From assembly GCA_028023455.1 (NCBI GenBank), contig JAQFVV010012420.1, forward strand, positions 124,001-188,000: 64,000 nt of DNA, written 5' to 3'. The notes under the pieces were generated by a model. It made no database searches and was not told the DNA's origin. It was given only the letters and a program-made list of their open reading frames with translations. How positions within the stretch are numbered: the first letter of the stretch is position 1; each line of letters starts with the position of its first letter. Positions 33,705-46,900 of this stretch are shown here, in pieces. The DNA comes from Epiperipatus broadwayi. Its lineage: Eukaryota > Onychophora > Udeonychophora > Euonychophora > Peripatidae. The translations under genes and the position numbers were made by a program.

Positions 33705-36131
33705 CTGCATTAGAAAGAAAACAAAATAGATTGTATTGCATTTCTAAAAAAGATTTTTAATTTAACGATGAGTCTGTGCCTATATGTGTGAATCAATATA
33801 TATAAAATAAGCGCATATGGGAAAAAAAGAAAAACTAATTTATTAAACTGAAAATCTAAGACAAATAACAATACAGTAATAGATCCAACTCGATTACTGG
33901 AATGCAAAAGACCAGTTGTAAAAAGGACTTCTAAATTAATTTAATGCTTTATTAGAAACATTTTGATTTTTAACAATAAACTAATAATACTAGTATTCAA
34001 CCTTCTTTTCATTGATTTAGATATTTTATAAATATTTTAAACCATTTAGATTGTTTCAATCATCATAATACTATTGTATAAGAATAAATAATATACACGA
34101 TAACAAATTATAAAATAATGTACATGATATATGTATATCACAAACTAGTAGCTTTGCATTAAAATAAACAAAAGCAAGAGAATTAAAGTCACTATATGCG
34201 GACACACACTAGTACATCGTTCTAAAAAGAGGCTGTAATTTGTGTGTCGTTTCTATGATGGTGAGAATATATTTAAGTTTTGCTGAAGATATGCTAATTC
34301 TATCGAAAGTGGGCTCTTTAAAAATGCCATTAATGATTTTAGAAAGTTAGATGGCAACGCTGGTGTAGTTGTGGGTGTGATCATTAGGATTTGAATGCAT
34401 TATTACAATTGTGATAATCTGCTACTGTTGCTTCTTGAAAAAATATACTTAATTATATTGAACTGCTATTGTCATTGCTTGTAATAACTATAGGACATAT
34501 CCTCTGACACATCATTTTAGATGTAAAAAAACGACTAAAATGAAATTTTTTTTGCATGATGATTGCTGTTCTTGATCTCTTTTACATGTAATGAAAGATA
34601 GAATCCGTTTTATTTCATTACTGTATATACAATGAATGATTTTCATACTTATTTGAAATACTGTGTTATTTAAAAAGTGAATGTAAGATGGGTTTTTATT
34701 TATGATAGAGCTTTGAATTATGTGTTAGTATTAAAACTAAGGAGATACTTCAATTTTCTAAAGTATTGGTGTATGATTTTTTTGTTTCTGCACCAATCTT
34801 TCAGAATGTTTATTTTCACTATGGAAAGGTAAAGTACAAATTTGCTGAATGTGATTAAGGAAAACAACCCAGTGACAAAGACAAAAGTGCTTTGGAATCC
34901 CTTGATAACAGAGTTTTCTAAAGAGTCCAATAGATACCATGGCGTAAAATAAAGGTTGGTGTCAATCTCCTTAAACTATTTAGAGAAAGTACCAATGATC
35001 TTTAGGATTATTTGCCAAAGACCACTAAATTCTATGTGAACTTCAGTCTAAGGACCATCCAATCCAGATTAACAACTGACTTAGTTTTTAGCTTAACAAG
35101 TTCAGTCATATGAGAAACAATGCTCCTTCATCATGCATATGAGCTGAAAATGTTATTCAAACAATAACCATCTTGCAACAAATTTAACACAGGCTCCTTC
35201 CAGATAACTATTCTAGAAATCCATTTTATACATTATTTTCCATTGATAAGTTGATCCATATTTTTTTTATGTGTGATTTACTATCTAAGTCTTTCCTGTC
35301 GACATACTTATGGTTATTGATTTTGGACTCATTTTTCTAATGTTCACTTCAACCATAGCATATTTTAAATATATAAATCACTTATGACTTTTTAAATAGC
35401 CATCCTCCTTGAACTTGCTGTTTTACTGCAGTTTATATATTGTATTCCTGCTTATTAATATTCAACTACTTTTTAAATAAATGAAATAACTGAGTCAATT
35501 ATATATTGTATGTTTTAATTTGAGTATTAAAAAGTGCATTCATATCTTTTCAACTCTTAACATGAATTATTTCAACCTTTTTTAATAGTCTTGAGATCTA
35601 ATTTCTACTTTTAATTTTAGAGAGTACTTTGTCTCTCTTTCTTGTTAAACAATTAGTTAAATGTGACCAACATGCAATGATAATATGGTATACCTGAAGC
35701 AACACTTTTCCAAGATTTGGATTTATAGCTTAAATTTTGCATAACTTCTAGGTAAAGATTTGATTTATAAGCTACATTCATTGCTCTGACTGCTTACTTT
35801 TTTAACCCTAACCCAGCGAAAAATCTTGTTCTATTATATAGTCAAAAGTATTATTAGAGATCATTAATATAGTTTTTCAAGAATGATCTAAGAATTCACC
35901 ATGGATTACTGCTAATCCATTGTATTTCTCTGATTGTGAAGGATAAAGTAATATAAACCTGGGGGAAAAAAAACCATTCAATAAATCAGCTATTCAAATG
36001 TCAGATCTGATGGATATGTAAGAGTTTCTTGAAATCAAAAACAAAAAACTACTTTGTTAATCCATATAATAAAAGGTGCATCTTTAGATTATATTTACTC
36101 ATATGAATTAGGATATAAAGAATAATATTGA
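33705..36131. other. AT-rich DNA upstream of the Walker A exon, no exon found
   Basis: Presumably intron 5' of the Walker A exon. I looked on the minus strand for the OB-fold and linker exons of IGHMBP2 and found none. Possible degenerate N-terminal coding of the Penelope-like element begins at about 36033. Confidence 0.5.
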
Positions 36132-37912
36132 TTATCACTTATATTTTGTAAAGTAAAAACGCATAAGGAAGATAACCCTTTAAGATTATTATTTAATTTT
36201 AGCAATTTCATTTTACATAAATTTTGTAAATATTTAAACAAATGGATAGCTGATATTATTGGTTATGGACAATATTGTATAAAAAATACAGAGGCTATTA
36301 TTGATAAATTAAATATGATGAATATAAATAGAAACCACAGTATCTTTGTGATGGACATAGAATCGATGTACCCTAGTATCCCTAGAATTAAAAGCATTAG
36401 TATCGTCATAAAGGCTTTATCTCTATATATCAATGATAATAGCATAATTAGTATTATAAATGAAGCATTGAACCTAATAAATAATAGTTTATATTTTAAA
36501 TATAATAATGAATATTGGAGTATAAATAAGGGATGGGTAATGGGATGCGCAATTAGTGGGCTTATGGCATCTATGTTCATTAATGACATGGAAATCAATA
36601 TTATAAAAGGCAGTATAATTAAAAAAGAAGTACTACATTATTTTAGATACGTAGATGATAGTTTGATAATTGGTAATAAGAGGGCAATATATAAATTATA
36701 TAAACAATTTAATAATAATGTTGATAATATTAGGTTTACTATGAAAGAAATTGATAATGAAATAAGGTATTTAGATATTGAAATTATTTTAAATCAAAAT
36801 AATGATATTATAATTAAGCATTTTATTAAAGATTATAAATTAAGGAAAATTATATCAATTGATTCAAAACAACCATGGATACAAAAGATGAGTGTAATTA
36901 AGAATTTTAAATATAAGAACGATAGATTTAATACAGATAGAAATATTGCTATGTTACAGAAGGATAAATTTAAACAAACATATATGGGATATGGATATGC
37001 AGCGCATAGTATTGACAATATATTTTCACAACATGGAGTAAATAGCACGGATAATAATAGATGTAGGACTAATAAACAAAAGAAGTGGATAAAAATTTCA
37101 TATTTGCCTAGTGTATATAATATATTAAATAAAAAAAGTAAAAATTATATAGATAAAAACATTAACGTGGGATGGGCTAATAGCAAAAATTTGGATAAAT
37201 TGATAACTAATTGTAGAATGAAAGATGATATAAAATATAAGAAAGGAATGGTTTATAAAATTAGATGTAATTTTTGTAATATGATTTACTATGGCCAGAC
37301 GTCAAAGCAATTGGGAGAAAGAGCTAAAGAACACAATGATGCTATTGCTAGGAAAGATGATAGATCTGCGTTATATGTTCATTATTTGCAGTATGGACAT
37401 AAAATAAATTGTATTGATAATATAAGTGTTCTTGATTATATTAAAAATGTTAATAGACGTAAAATATATGAAACAAACTACATCATGTATAATAAAAACA
37501 ACTGTATGAATATATACAAAACATCCATTAAGTTAAATAATAAGTGGTTAATGGATAAAGAATGGATAGTTAATTAATTAATATATGTGGATATATATCC
37601 ATTCAATATATATAACAGAGTAATTTTGTAGTAGAATTGAGGGGAGAAAAAATCACATAATAGATCATGTCAAATATCCATTTGTTTATCTATCTTCTCT
37701 CATGTATTGATATAGATGTCGCTGTATGTGCTTTAAATCGTGGAGACATATTGAAAAGGGCAAAAAAACATAATTTGCCGAAAAAGGCTTTTATATAATA
37801 ATTTTATAATTTGTAATCTTTGTTGCTTGTATATATGTATTTTTAAACGTATTTGACTATTGTATACTTGAAGTGCAACATAAAAAAGAATTGGTTTTAA
37901 TTCTGATTCTGT
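36033..37912 (+). mobile_element. Penelope-like retroelement, 5'-degraded
   Basis: Includes the RT/GIY-YIG ORF, possible upstream coding broken by two stops (36033-36131, e.g. SYELGYKE before the first stop), and an AT-rich 3' untranslated region to about 37912. Borders are approximate: I could not identify the terminal repeats or a target-site duplication. Confidence 0.7.
36132..37577 (+). pseudogene. Penelope-like element ORF: reverse transcriptase plus GIY-YIG endonuclease, 5' incomplete
   Basis: Open for 481 codons from the last upstream stop to TAA. The first Met is 36315, but conserved RT sequence starts earlier (KVKTHKEDNPLR at about 36150, the K.HK...RP motif), so Met36315 is not the true start. 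RT motifs: FVMDIESMYPSIP (first catalytic Asp), GWVMGCAISGLMASMFINDM and RYVDDSLIIG (catalytic box). An Arg/Lys-rich linker follows, then the GIY-YIG nuclease: VYKIRCNFCNMIYYGQT, the catalytic Arg context LGERAKEHND, and the His pair in YVHYLQYGHKIN. A C-x2-C pair sits inside the GIY core, as in canonical EN+ Penelope-like elements. Two in-frame stops near 36126-36130 interrupt further upstream coding, and the usual N-terminal region is missing. The nearest relatives are Penelope/Neptune-type elements; the exact group is unknown. Confidence 0.88.
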
Positions 37913-38014
37913 TTCTGTATAGTAATTCTCACTAAGTTAGTGAAAGTATGAATTATTTCAAAGAATTTTCATACTGCCTCTGCTGTCTACATTATTGAGC
38001 TATGATATGTGTAG

Positions 38015-38180
38015 AGTGCACTGAAACACAGCAATAGAGAATCTGATGAAAGTAATGATACAATGGCTGAGCACTTCCAAGAACCAGATCTCCGGAAGAA
38101 AATCATCATTGCCAGGAATCAGGAATCAATTGTCAAAAAACAAATGAGAATGTATATTTTGTATTATCAAACTGTTTTTT
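38015..38180 (+). other. Unrecognised protein-like ORF fragment
   Basis: A 55-codon open stretch with balanced, codon-like composition unlike its surroundings, for example TMAEHFQEPDLRKKII then ARNQESIVKKQMRM. No consensus acceptor/donor pair brackets it and no family is recognised. It could be an exon, a retrocopy fragment or chance. Confidence 0.25.
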
Positions 38181-39426
38181 AAAAAAAGATTTTATTTTTT
38201 TTAACTTTTAAAAATTTTAACAGTGAAATTAATAGTATCCAGGTAAAAACAAATCATTTTATAAAAAAACTTATTTACATAATATGAACCCTGCTGCATA
38301 CATATTACAACTTATTTAAGGTATATTAGAAATAATATCAATACATTTAAGGGTTCTTAATGCAACAAAATAGTTAGAATAGTCACTCAAATTTAATTGA
38401 TAAACTATGTTTGGATATTTATGATATATGTTTGAGTGAACAGTATAAATTAAAAAAATTGATTGTCTTTTATTTGTAGACACATTTTGATCATTATTAT
38501 TTTTCCTAACTTTTAATTAATAGTCATTTATATTTAATTTAGAATAGCATTTTCTTTTTGTTCATAGGTGTTTACTATATACAAGGTATTCACTAAGCAA
38601 GAGTTAAGTTAAATATCCTATCTTGTATTTTCTCGAATATGTGGCTCTTCTTCAAGCATAACCTAAAGAAAGGCAAGTCCTGCCATAATAGTCAAAATAT
38701 AGTATAGTTAAATTTAAATTTTTTTAGACCAGTAAATAGTTATATCCTCACTGAACTTCTCAAATACACATGCTATCCATATATATTAGCTTAATTAAAA
38801 TTAAGTGATACATTTAGCCAAATTTAAGCAGCTGCAATTGCTTACTATTTAAGACAATCTGATTTTGTTACACTTATTTGAAACACCTCTATACATTTAT
38901 AAAGATAATGGTTTGTTTAATGTTCATCTCTGTTTTTGCATTTTAGTATTTTCCAAAGGACTGAAATCAAATTTATAAATATGTGTCAATATTAAAAAAA
39001 AAAAATTTACAACTGCCTGCATACCATGCACAAATCAGAAACCATAAAGAAATGAAGAGCTTTATAAAATACATATTATGAATAATAATATATATATATT
39101 ATTACTTACATAATAAACAGATTTATTATATTTTATTAAATTTGACTTTGTGGTTTTTTTTTTTCTTTTTAGTTAAGAAAATAATTAAAGTTGGAAAATT
39201 AATTTTCTTTACCTCATATATCATAGACTCTATCACAGTGATCTAATGTGAGAATAAGTGAGGGTGGGGGTGTAATTGATTGTTGTTATGGAGTATCTTA
39301 TTTAGCCTTGCACACTTTGAACATAAATATGCTTAGTGAAAACACAAAAGTAAGATACTGAAAATTTAATGTGCTATTATGAAAGGTTTGCTTAAATAAT
39401 AATAAAAAAATATTTTATGTGTTTAT

Positions 39427-40646
39427 AATGATGGTTAATACTGGGGAAAGAGAAGATGTAGAATTTTTATTGGGAGATATTAAGTTCAGTGTGGTGAATA
39501 GATATAGTTATTTGGGAATTATTTTAAGTAATCAGAAAAATTATTTGGATGAATGGGAGAAAAAATTGATAAATGAAGCAAAAAAAAGAAAGGGATTGAT
39601 AAAGAAATTAACAGTATTTTCATATAATAAATATGATGTAGCTAGAATTATACGGAAAGGAGTTGCAGTAGCAGGGTTAACATATGGTAATGATGCATTA
39701 TATGTTAGTAAAAAGATATTAGATTACTTAGAAAAAGCTCAAAGGAAAGTAGGAAGACATGCATTAGGTGCAGAAGTATGGACAGCAAGGGAGGCAATTC
39801 AAGGAGAAATGGGATGGTCTAAGTTTTCATATGAGAGATGCAAAAAATAAAATGAAAATGTTTGGTATATTGCAGTTTATGGATAATAAAAGAATAGCTA
39901 AAATAGTATTTAATTGAGTTATGAGTAAAGGGCAGGTAACAAGATGGGTGAGAAAGATAATGCGGTATGCAAAAGATTTGGATAAAGAATTTATATCAGT
40001 ATATTTGTACAAAAGATGGGATGATTGTGTTAAGAGGATTATTGAGTGTTATAGTAGTATGGAAAGGGATAAAAGAATAAATTTATTAATAAAGACTAGG
40101 GAGTTAGAGAGATGGAGAAATAGTATGGAGAGTAAAAAGAGTTTAAATATATATAGAAATAAACAGAATATTAGGTGTGAGTTAATATATGACAATAGTA
40201 AGGAAAGTAGTTTATTGTTTAAGGCTCGAACGGGATCTTTAGCTACAAAAGAATATACATGTAAATGGAAAAAAAAAGGATGATTTATTTTGTAAATTAT
40301 GTAAGGAAGGAATTGAAAATATTAGGCATTTGTTAATTGAATGTAAATGTTTGAAAACAGAAAGGGTACATATAAAGAAGTTGTGGAAAAATAAATATGA
40401 AAAGAGTGATTATACAGAAAGTGAATTATTGGTTTTTATGTTGGGTTTGGGAAAAGATAAGGGGGATTTAGATATAAAGGTTATAGAGTTGACAAAGATT
40501 ATATTGTGGAAATTGAATAGAGCAGATTATGGGTAAATTTAGAGTGGGGAATGTAAAATAAAGTGGCTAACAGGTTTATCTGGGCATAATTGCTGAGATA
40601 TTCTTGACTTTGTTTAAGGAGAAGCCATAATACATCACATCACATC
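39427..40646 (+). mobile_element. 5'-truncated copy of the 15-18 kb LINE family
   Basis: Aligns with 17547-18729 and ends in the same ACATCACATCACAT terminus. The match starts abruptly near 39427 (AATGATGGTTAATACTGGGG against AATGATGATTAATACTGGGG), the expected result of 5' truncation during target-primed reverse transcription. It is better preserved than the long copy. Same orientation, plus strand. Confidence 0.88.
39428..40536 (+). pseudogene. LINE C-terminal region (post-RT), two or more frameshifts
   Basis: Carries the region after the polymerase box: RYSYLGIILSNQKNYLDEWE, LTYGNDALYVSKKILDYLEK and VGRHALGAEVWTAREAIQGE (39419-39850). A shift near 39845 is followed by GQVTRWVRKIMRYAKDLDKE (39921-40283) with FKARTGSLATKEYTCKW. 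A poly-A frameshift near 40270 is followed by FCKLCKEGIENIRHLLIECK, a Cys-Cys-His-Cys motif of the LINE C terminus. It ends near 40536. No RT core or endonuclease is present. Confidence 0.82.
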
Positions 40647-40797
40647 TTAATTGTTAAGTGCGGTATAAGAAAATATTTAAAATCTCTATCCAGAACCTTC
40701 TCATCTCCAGACCAACTGGTTGCGAGCTTATGGCTCACGATGGGAAGGTTTTGGATAGAGATTTTAAATATTTTCTCATACCGCACTTATCAATTAA
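40647..40797. repeat. 151-bp hairpin (fold-back) abutting the LINE 3' end
   Basis: Arms of about 55 bp: TTAATTGTTAAGTGCGGTAT at the left and ATACCGCACTTATCAATTAA at the right, with ATTTAAAATCTCTATCC paired to GGATAGAGATTTTAAAT. The loop is about 40 bp and relatively GC-rich (CTCATCTCCAGACCAACTGG). Starts one base after the LINE terminus. Confidence 0.9.
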
Positions 40798-43700
40798 GAG
40801 CTTGTTTGAGCTATTTGTACACTCTCTATATTACATTTTTGTAAATACAAGCCTATAAAAGTAATGTCACATTATATATGACTTGCTTTTTTGATTCTTA
40901 TGTGTTTATATAATTTCATTCATTATTATTTGTGCTAAACTTGAATTCCAACATTGTGAGATGATTAAAAATATAATAAGACAAATGTGATTTACATGCA
41001 ATAAAATTTCTCTTTCCATTCTTATTGTACCAATATTTGTTTTCCCTCTTTTCCATGTATAATTGTTAAATATTATTTATTTAACAATTCTATCCAGATG
41101 TAAAAACCTACACTAATGTAAGATCAGAGAAGCTATTGGGATACTAAAAATACCAAATTGTGTCAACAAACTTGGTGATGCATGTAAACTTCCTCCTATT
41201 TGGAAAAAATTAAAAAAAAAAAAAAACAAATTTCCCTGAATTTTTATTTATTATTAATTTTTCAATTGTTTCAATTTTATACACCTGTTTTTAGTTGTGG
41301 AGTTTCCAGTGCCTCTACAATTATATAGTTTTCATTTCCCACTTGAGGGCTTGTGTGATCAAGTCAAAATGTTGGAATTTTTAATTTAAAATCTTACAAG
41401 GATGAACCCACAAAATATGTTTTGTATATCTGCAACTCCTGAAAACATTCCTATGAACATATTATATATATAAATGTCAGTTTATATATATTTTAAATAA
41501 ATTATACATGGATATACCTGGATAATATTTCATTTATATCTGTAGCCCATGAAAATCTTTGACTTAATATGTATAAACTGTAACCTTTCTATTTTGTTAC
41601 ACTACTATGTTGATATAAATAAAAGTCAATTTTCATAGAAATTTTAAATTTTATATAATAGCTAGTCACAACTTGTTATTTAATTTAATATATATAAATA
41701 AAACTTGTTATTTAATTTATGGAATCGGTTAAGATACACTATTTCCTCAATAATAAAATAAAGTTAGTTTACTAACGTATTAAAATATTTTTTTGTTTGT
41801 CTTGCAAAAAAATTTTAAATTTAAGTTCTAATAAAAAAACAAACTGGAAATCTCAAATCAAAAATCAATAACAAAAATTATGCTTTTAGATTTATTGCTT
41901 ATTTCAATGTAAAACAAAGATAAATATTGCTTGATGTATTCTTAATTTCATTAATGATTTTAAAACTAATCATTTTAATAGTTAAGTATAATTTGAAAAA
42001 ATATTAATTATTAAACTAGTAAAAGTCTGACAGAATTTGGAGCATGAAAGATTAAGTAGCAAACCAAGAAATTTAATCAATACCTGAAATCAAACTGTTT
42101 TAGCAAATATATCAACACAATTTTCCAATACTTTCATTATATCTATAACTTTGAATAACTCTCCTTCCTATTTGTAGCTCCAATATTTATCTTATTTAAG
42201 TTAATCTTTTTTTCTCAAAACAGCTGATAATTTTTCAACTTGCCAAATCAAATTCCAAATATCTTTTTAGATTCCTTCTTCAAACACATTTAATTAGCTT
42301 CTTTATACACCACAAAGAGAATGTATTAAATCAAGATGGATCTTAATATCCTAAAATTCTAGTACAAGCTGCTTGATGAATGATATAACTTCAGATTACT
42401 AATAACCAAAACATTACTGATATATATGATAGATAATACATACAAATTATTTAATACATGAAAAAAAAAACCATTATATATTTCTCCCAACTAGTTCAAA
42501 AGTTTACTACTAATCAATGCAGCAAATGGTAGTAAAGCTAATTGATAAATATATAAATTTAATTAAATACAAAACTAATTTCTTTCTGTACATGACTGTT
42601 GGTATTTTACTTTACTTTTTTTTTTTGTTTAATGTGTCTACTAATCATTGTAATTGTAACTTGATTCTGACTAGTAGATGCAGTCAAAACATTCCACAGT
42701 AAAATAAAAAGGAATTTGGAATACAAAGAAGTAAAGAAGCAAAATTACTTTATCAATGAATACAAACTCTCTTCTGTCTATGAAAGCCAACTGAGAAACT
42801 AAACTCATAAAAACAAGGCATACTTAGAGATATGTAATTGACTAATAGCTTTAACACAGTTGAATATCATATGGAATCAAATGGGGCACATGATAACTAT
42901 TATAGGCCAAAATAGATTAACAATAATTAGACAACAATATAATAATTATGATCTACAATTTTAGAATGTAATTTAAAAATTGTATTGCATATATATATAT
43001 ATATATACTCAATATAAATAAGCTTGTTAATGAGCACAGGGCATAAATAATACATGGTTATTGGAATAAAATAATAAAATAGAGTAGATTGAACTATTTA
43101 GGAGACATGTCTGCAATTATTTTAAAAAAGACATTGTTTTCAAAACATTTTTTAACATGAAAATATCTCATGAAATAGTTACACACTAAATGTAATAGAA
43201 AAGAAGTTATGAATATAATTATTATAGTTAATTGCTTGGAAAGTGAACAAATATTCAAAAATCAAATTAAAAGACTGAATACAATAATTACATTAACTGA
43301 TCGAAATTGGTTCTTTTTTTTTTCTACTTTACTAAGCTGGAAATTTATTTAAGAGATTTTAGTTCTTAAGTTTACTACTCTCACCAATTATGCAAAATCG
43401 ACATAAGGCACAAATAAATTGTGTAAATATTATTACAGTTTGAAAAAAGTTAATAATAAGTGAAATGAATGTTCAAGGCAATAATGAAAGCCAGATAAAG
43501 CAAAGAAGAATGCACACACATGTGTACTAAGACGTAAAGGATAATTCACTTCAACAATACAATAATGTTATGAGTCATCAATACCATTTGTAAATATATA
43601 TATATACCCACAGCTGTACATCATGACATAAATGTGAAAGTAGCTAGGAAAAAGACCCACGAATAAAGAAAAACTGAGAAGCAAGAATGAGAGAAAAAAA

Positions 43701-45467
43701 AATCCCCAATAAATTTCAGCTGGGGGACAGAGTACTTATAAAGACTCGCCACCAAAACAAACCCCAAGAAAACAAGTAGCAGAAATTTTACGATCAATAT
43801 AGGGACCATATATCATAATAAAACAGGCAGGCCCTAATGTTTTGGGTTAAACAGGAAAGAAGAGATCAGAGGCACATACAATGCCAGGTTATTGAAACCA
43901 TATCTCAGTCGATGAATATAATAGTACAAGATTATTAATTCCATCACAAAATACTGCAAATAGAGTTAGCAGTAGAAATGATAAAGAAGTTTTAAAAAAG
44001 ATGAGAGTATCAAAAAAATTTTTTTATTAGGGTAGTAATGATTAATGTATAGTATTTATGAGGGTATATATACTTCAGTAAATATGCTGGGATACCTTAG
44101 GACTGACCACATTTTTTTTAGCCAATCCACACGTGGTGATAAATACTCTGGTTCATGTAATCCTCAAAATCCAATAAGTCTCTAGAGAAGAGCAGAAGAA
44201 AGATTAGTGAACAAAGATGTATATCATCTAGAATAGAGATACATAAATGGTCAGGCTTCAACCATAAAGTTAACAAATATATTTATTTATTTATTTTTAC
44301 CCTAAGCTAGATTCTCATTTGGGATGATATGTAATTATTAAGAGAGAATGTCAGGATAGGTATTTAAAATTGAGGGATTGAAGAGGAAATGTAAGAAAGT
44401 AAGTGTTGTGATCTTTCATTGATAACAAGGGAATTAATATGCCCAAAAATGAACATACTATGCGCTCATTAGGAGTTAAAATTTTGATCAATAAGTAAAA
44501 TTTTGGTCCTGTGTAGGGAAGGAGAATTGTGAGGATAACTTAAAATCGCACCCACACTAACCTTAGCCACCTGAACTATTGGATTGTTTTTTAATTAAGA
44601 TATTAATATAAAGTAAATAATACGTTTTGCTAGAACACTTAAAAAATATAAATGTATAGTTATGACAATGTACTAATTGTATATTAAATAGTGAGAATGA
44701 TAGGTCGTTTACCATGAAATCACACTTATATAATAGTAGTAAAATTAATTCTAGTGTTTAATCAAGAAATATAAACATTGAAAAAATTCATACAAACTTA
44801 TATGTATATTAACAATTATATTGTGTTGAAGATGTAGACAATGACTTGAATGATGAAAAAAACAGTCATAGCAATGGATAAAAGGGCAAGTATTGTACTA
44901 GGTAATCGAATATAAAAAGGGGATGATAATATTATTAATATTATTATTTATTTATTTTTCAAATAAATCGATAATCACAATATTTATATAATGCAACAGT
45001 AGGCACACTCTGCCAATAAACAATGGAAATGACACCGGGTATAAAAAGAAAAACAATTACGGCTCTTCTTTCTTTAAAATTGCGCATTTGACATAAAAAG
45101 TCAACTTTGTTGAAGCAGTTAATTTAATAACATTTTTCTAAAAATGGACATTTTTTGAATCAGCGTCTCTACAAATACCATTTTTTATTTATTTGCCATT
45201 TAAAAAAATTAAGGAAGCAAACAGAAGATTTTCATATAAGCTGAATAATCAGATGTTTCAAATAACACAGATTTCATTTAAATATGACTTGTATTGATCT
45301 ATTCTATACATGTATCTTATATTTGCTTCTTCATAATGAATTTGAATTTAATGATGTAATAATAATAAATTCTAATGTTATTGTTAGTAATAAAGTTGCT
45401 TTGTTGAAGTCAACACATTTAATATGACAAGATGCTTTGGTTGTTGAGTTTCAAACTAAGTCTAAAG
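40798..45467. other. AT-rich DNA, no gene recognised
   Basis: Contains an (AT)n tract at about 42989-43008 and several A/T homopolymers. No motif-bearing ORF on either strand. Confidence 0.6.
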
Positions 45468-45575
45468 ATACAATTTATCCAAACTTCAAACACTTTTTAG
45501 CAAAACTTTATTTGTACATACACCTACGTTTCGACAGTTTTGCTAAAAAGTGTTTGAAGTTTGGATAAATTGTAT
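45468..45575. repeat. 108-bp hairpin with perfect 40-bp arms
   Basis: Left arm 45468-45507 begins ATACAATTTATCCAAACTTC; right arm 45536-45575 is its exact complement. The 28-bp loop contains CACCTACGTTTCGAC. A short fold-back/MITE-like unit. Confidence 0.95.
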
Positions 45576-46600
45576 TTATATGATATTATGGCAAACATAA
45601 AAAAAATGTGATTTTGGTAATATTTAAGTCTAAAGATCTCATGTTTTACACTTTAATTAAGTGATTTTATGAGAACTCATGTTGTGTGATACCATAATAT
45701 ATAGTGATGATACAAATCATCATTAGGGCACCACTAGGCATAACGTCTAGCACTAGATCAAGAAGATTCTTCAATGATCATAGTGATTATTTATTTATTT
45801 ATTACGGCCATATAATATTTTAAGGCATAATCTTACACAGACTCTAAAAATTATGATATGTTCTCCCAGAGGACACAATAGCTGTTAATTCTATAATTAA
45901 ATTAATAAAAGCGACACTCAAGTATGGTTTTAATAATCTTTATTATACCCTATTTTTATTTCACTCTCCTCTCCCAATCCTCCCTTCACCGCACTCTAAA
46001 CTGACTCGATCTATTTCCAAAACAAAATACCTGCAAAAATTAACTCCACCAATTACCAATTTTATAATGGTCATATTATTTAACATTTTTATAACTTTCC
46101 CCGAGGAAATGCACCATCACAAACCTACGACTGACAATGGCTCAAATCCATTATGAAAACTGTCCAAATAGGGCTGGACACATTTAATACTAGAGTAAAC
46201 TGTATTGTGCTTCATTTCAACCCTCCACCTTCACTCATGTTAAAAAATTTTTACTTATCATTAAATGACTATGTAAGTTTCCAAATGTTTGCTTACAACC
46301 CTCGATTTCACTTTGACATACTCCTTTTTCTGGCATAAGTTTCCAGGCGTTTGCTTATGACTGAAATTTTAACTAAACTTTATCCCCCACCCTCTTTTTG
46401 TTTTTTCAAGATCGAGCTGTTAATACTTGGAAACCTAATCTATACAAACGTTTGAGTATAACAAAGATAAATAAAAAACATATATAATCAAATAAATAAA
46501 ACAAAATAATACAGCAACATATCCCTCCTCTTTTTAATTCGGTCAAAACAACATGATAAATATTAATACCCCTTTTTAAAATCCCATAATCTATTGTTGA
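45576..46600. other. AT-rich DNA, no gene recognised
   Basis: C-rich pyrimidine stretch at about 45950-46010; no motif-bearing ORF. Confidence 0.55.
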
Positions 46601-46900
46601 AACTTTTACTGTACAGCAGACACCGCTGACTGAGTTTAGGTGGATATCACTTAAGCAACAGTTTATATTTACCCTGATTGATCAGTTGCTAATTTTTTCA
46701 CCATGAAGGTACAATCCATATAGCTTCTGGTATAATTCCTTTTTGGTCCTCTGGCTCCTGAACTCTCCTCGTCTAGCTGGCTGACTGCATACTTTCCATA
46801 GCTGGATATCACTCGGACGGCTCCAGGTGTGGCTGGTAGATGATTTTCCCAGGAGGGAAATCATTGATGCTCACTAGTTGGAGAACATTTTCATAATAAT
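46600..46900 (-). other. Unrecognised GC-richer island with short ORF
   Basis: GC content rises clearly above its surroundings. On the minus strand one frame gives 60 residues (46682-46864) such as SHTWSRPSDIQLWKVCSQPA; a second frame is open too and reaches AGG|GTAAAT, a possible donor, near 46677. Could be an old element fragment or an exon; no family recognised. Confidence 0.3.

Noticed and set aside
36833-37048. Minus-strand ORF opposite the Penelope-like element
   Set aside because: Shadow of the RT/GIY-YIG frame.
36132-37577. Group II intron or retron reverse transcriptase
   Set aside because: The RT is followed by a GIY-YIG nuclease with Cys/His residues typical of Penelope-like elements, and the setting is a spliced eukaryotic genome.
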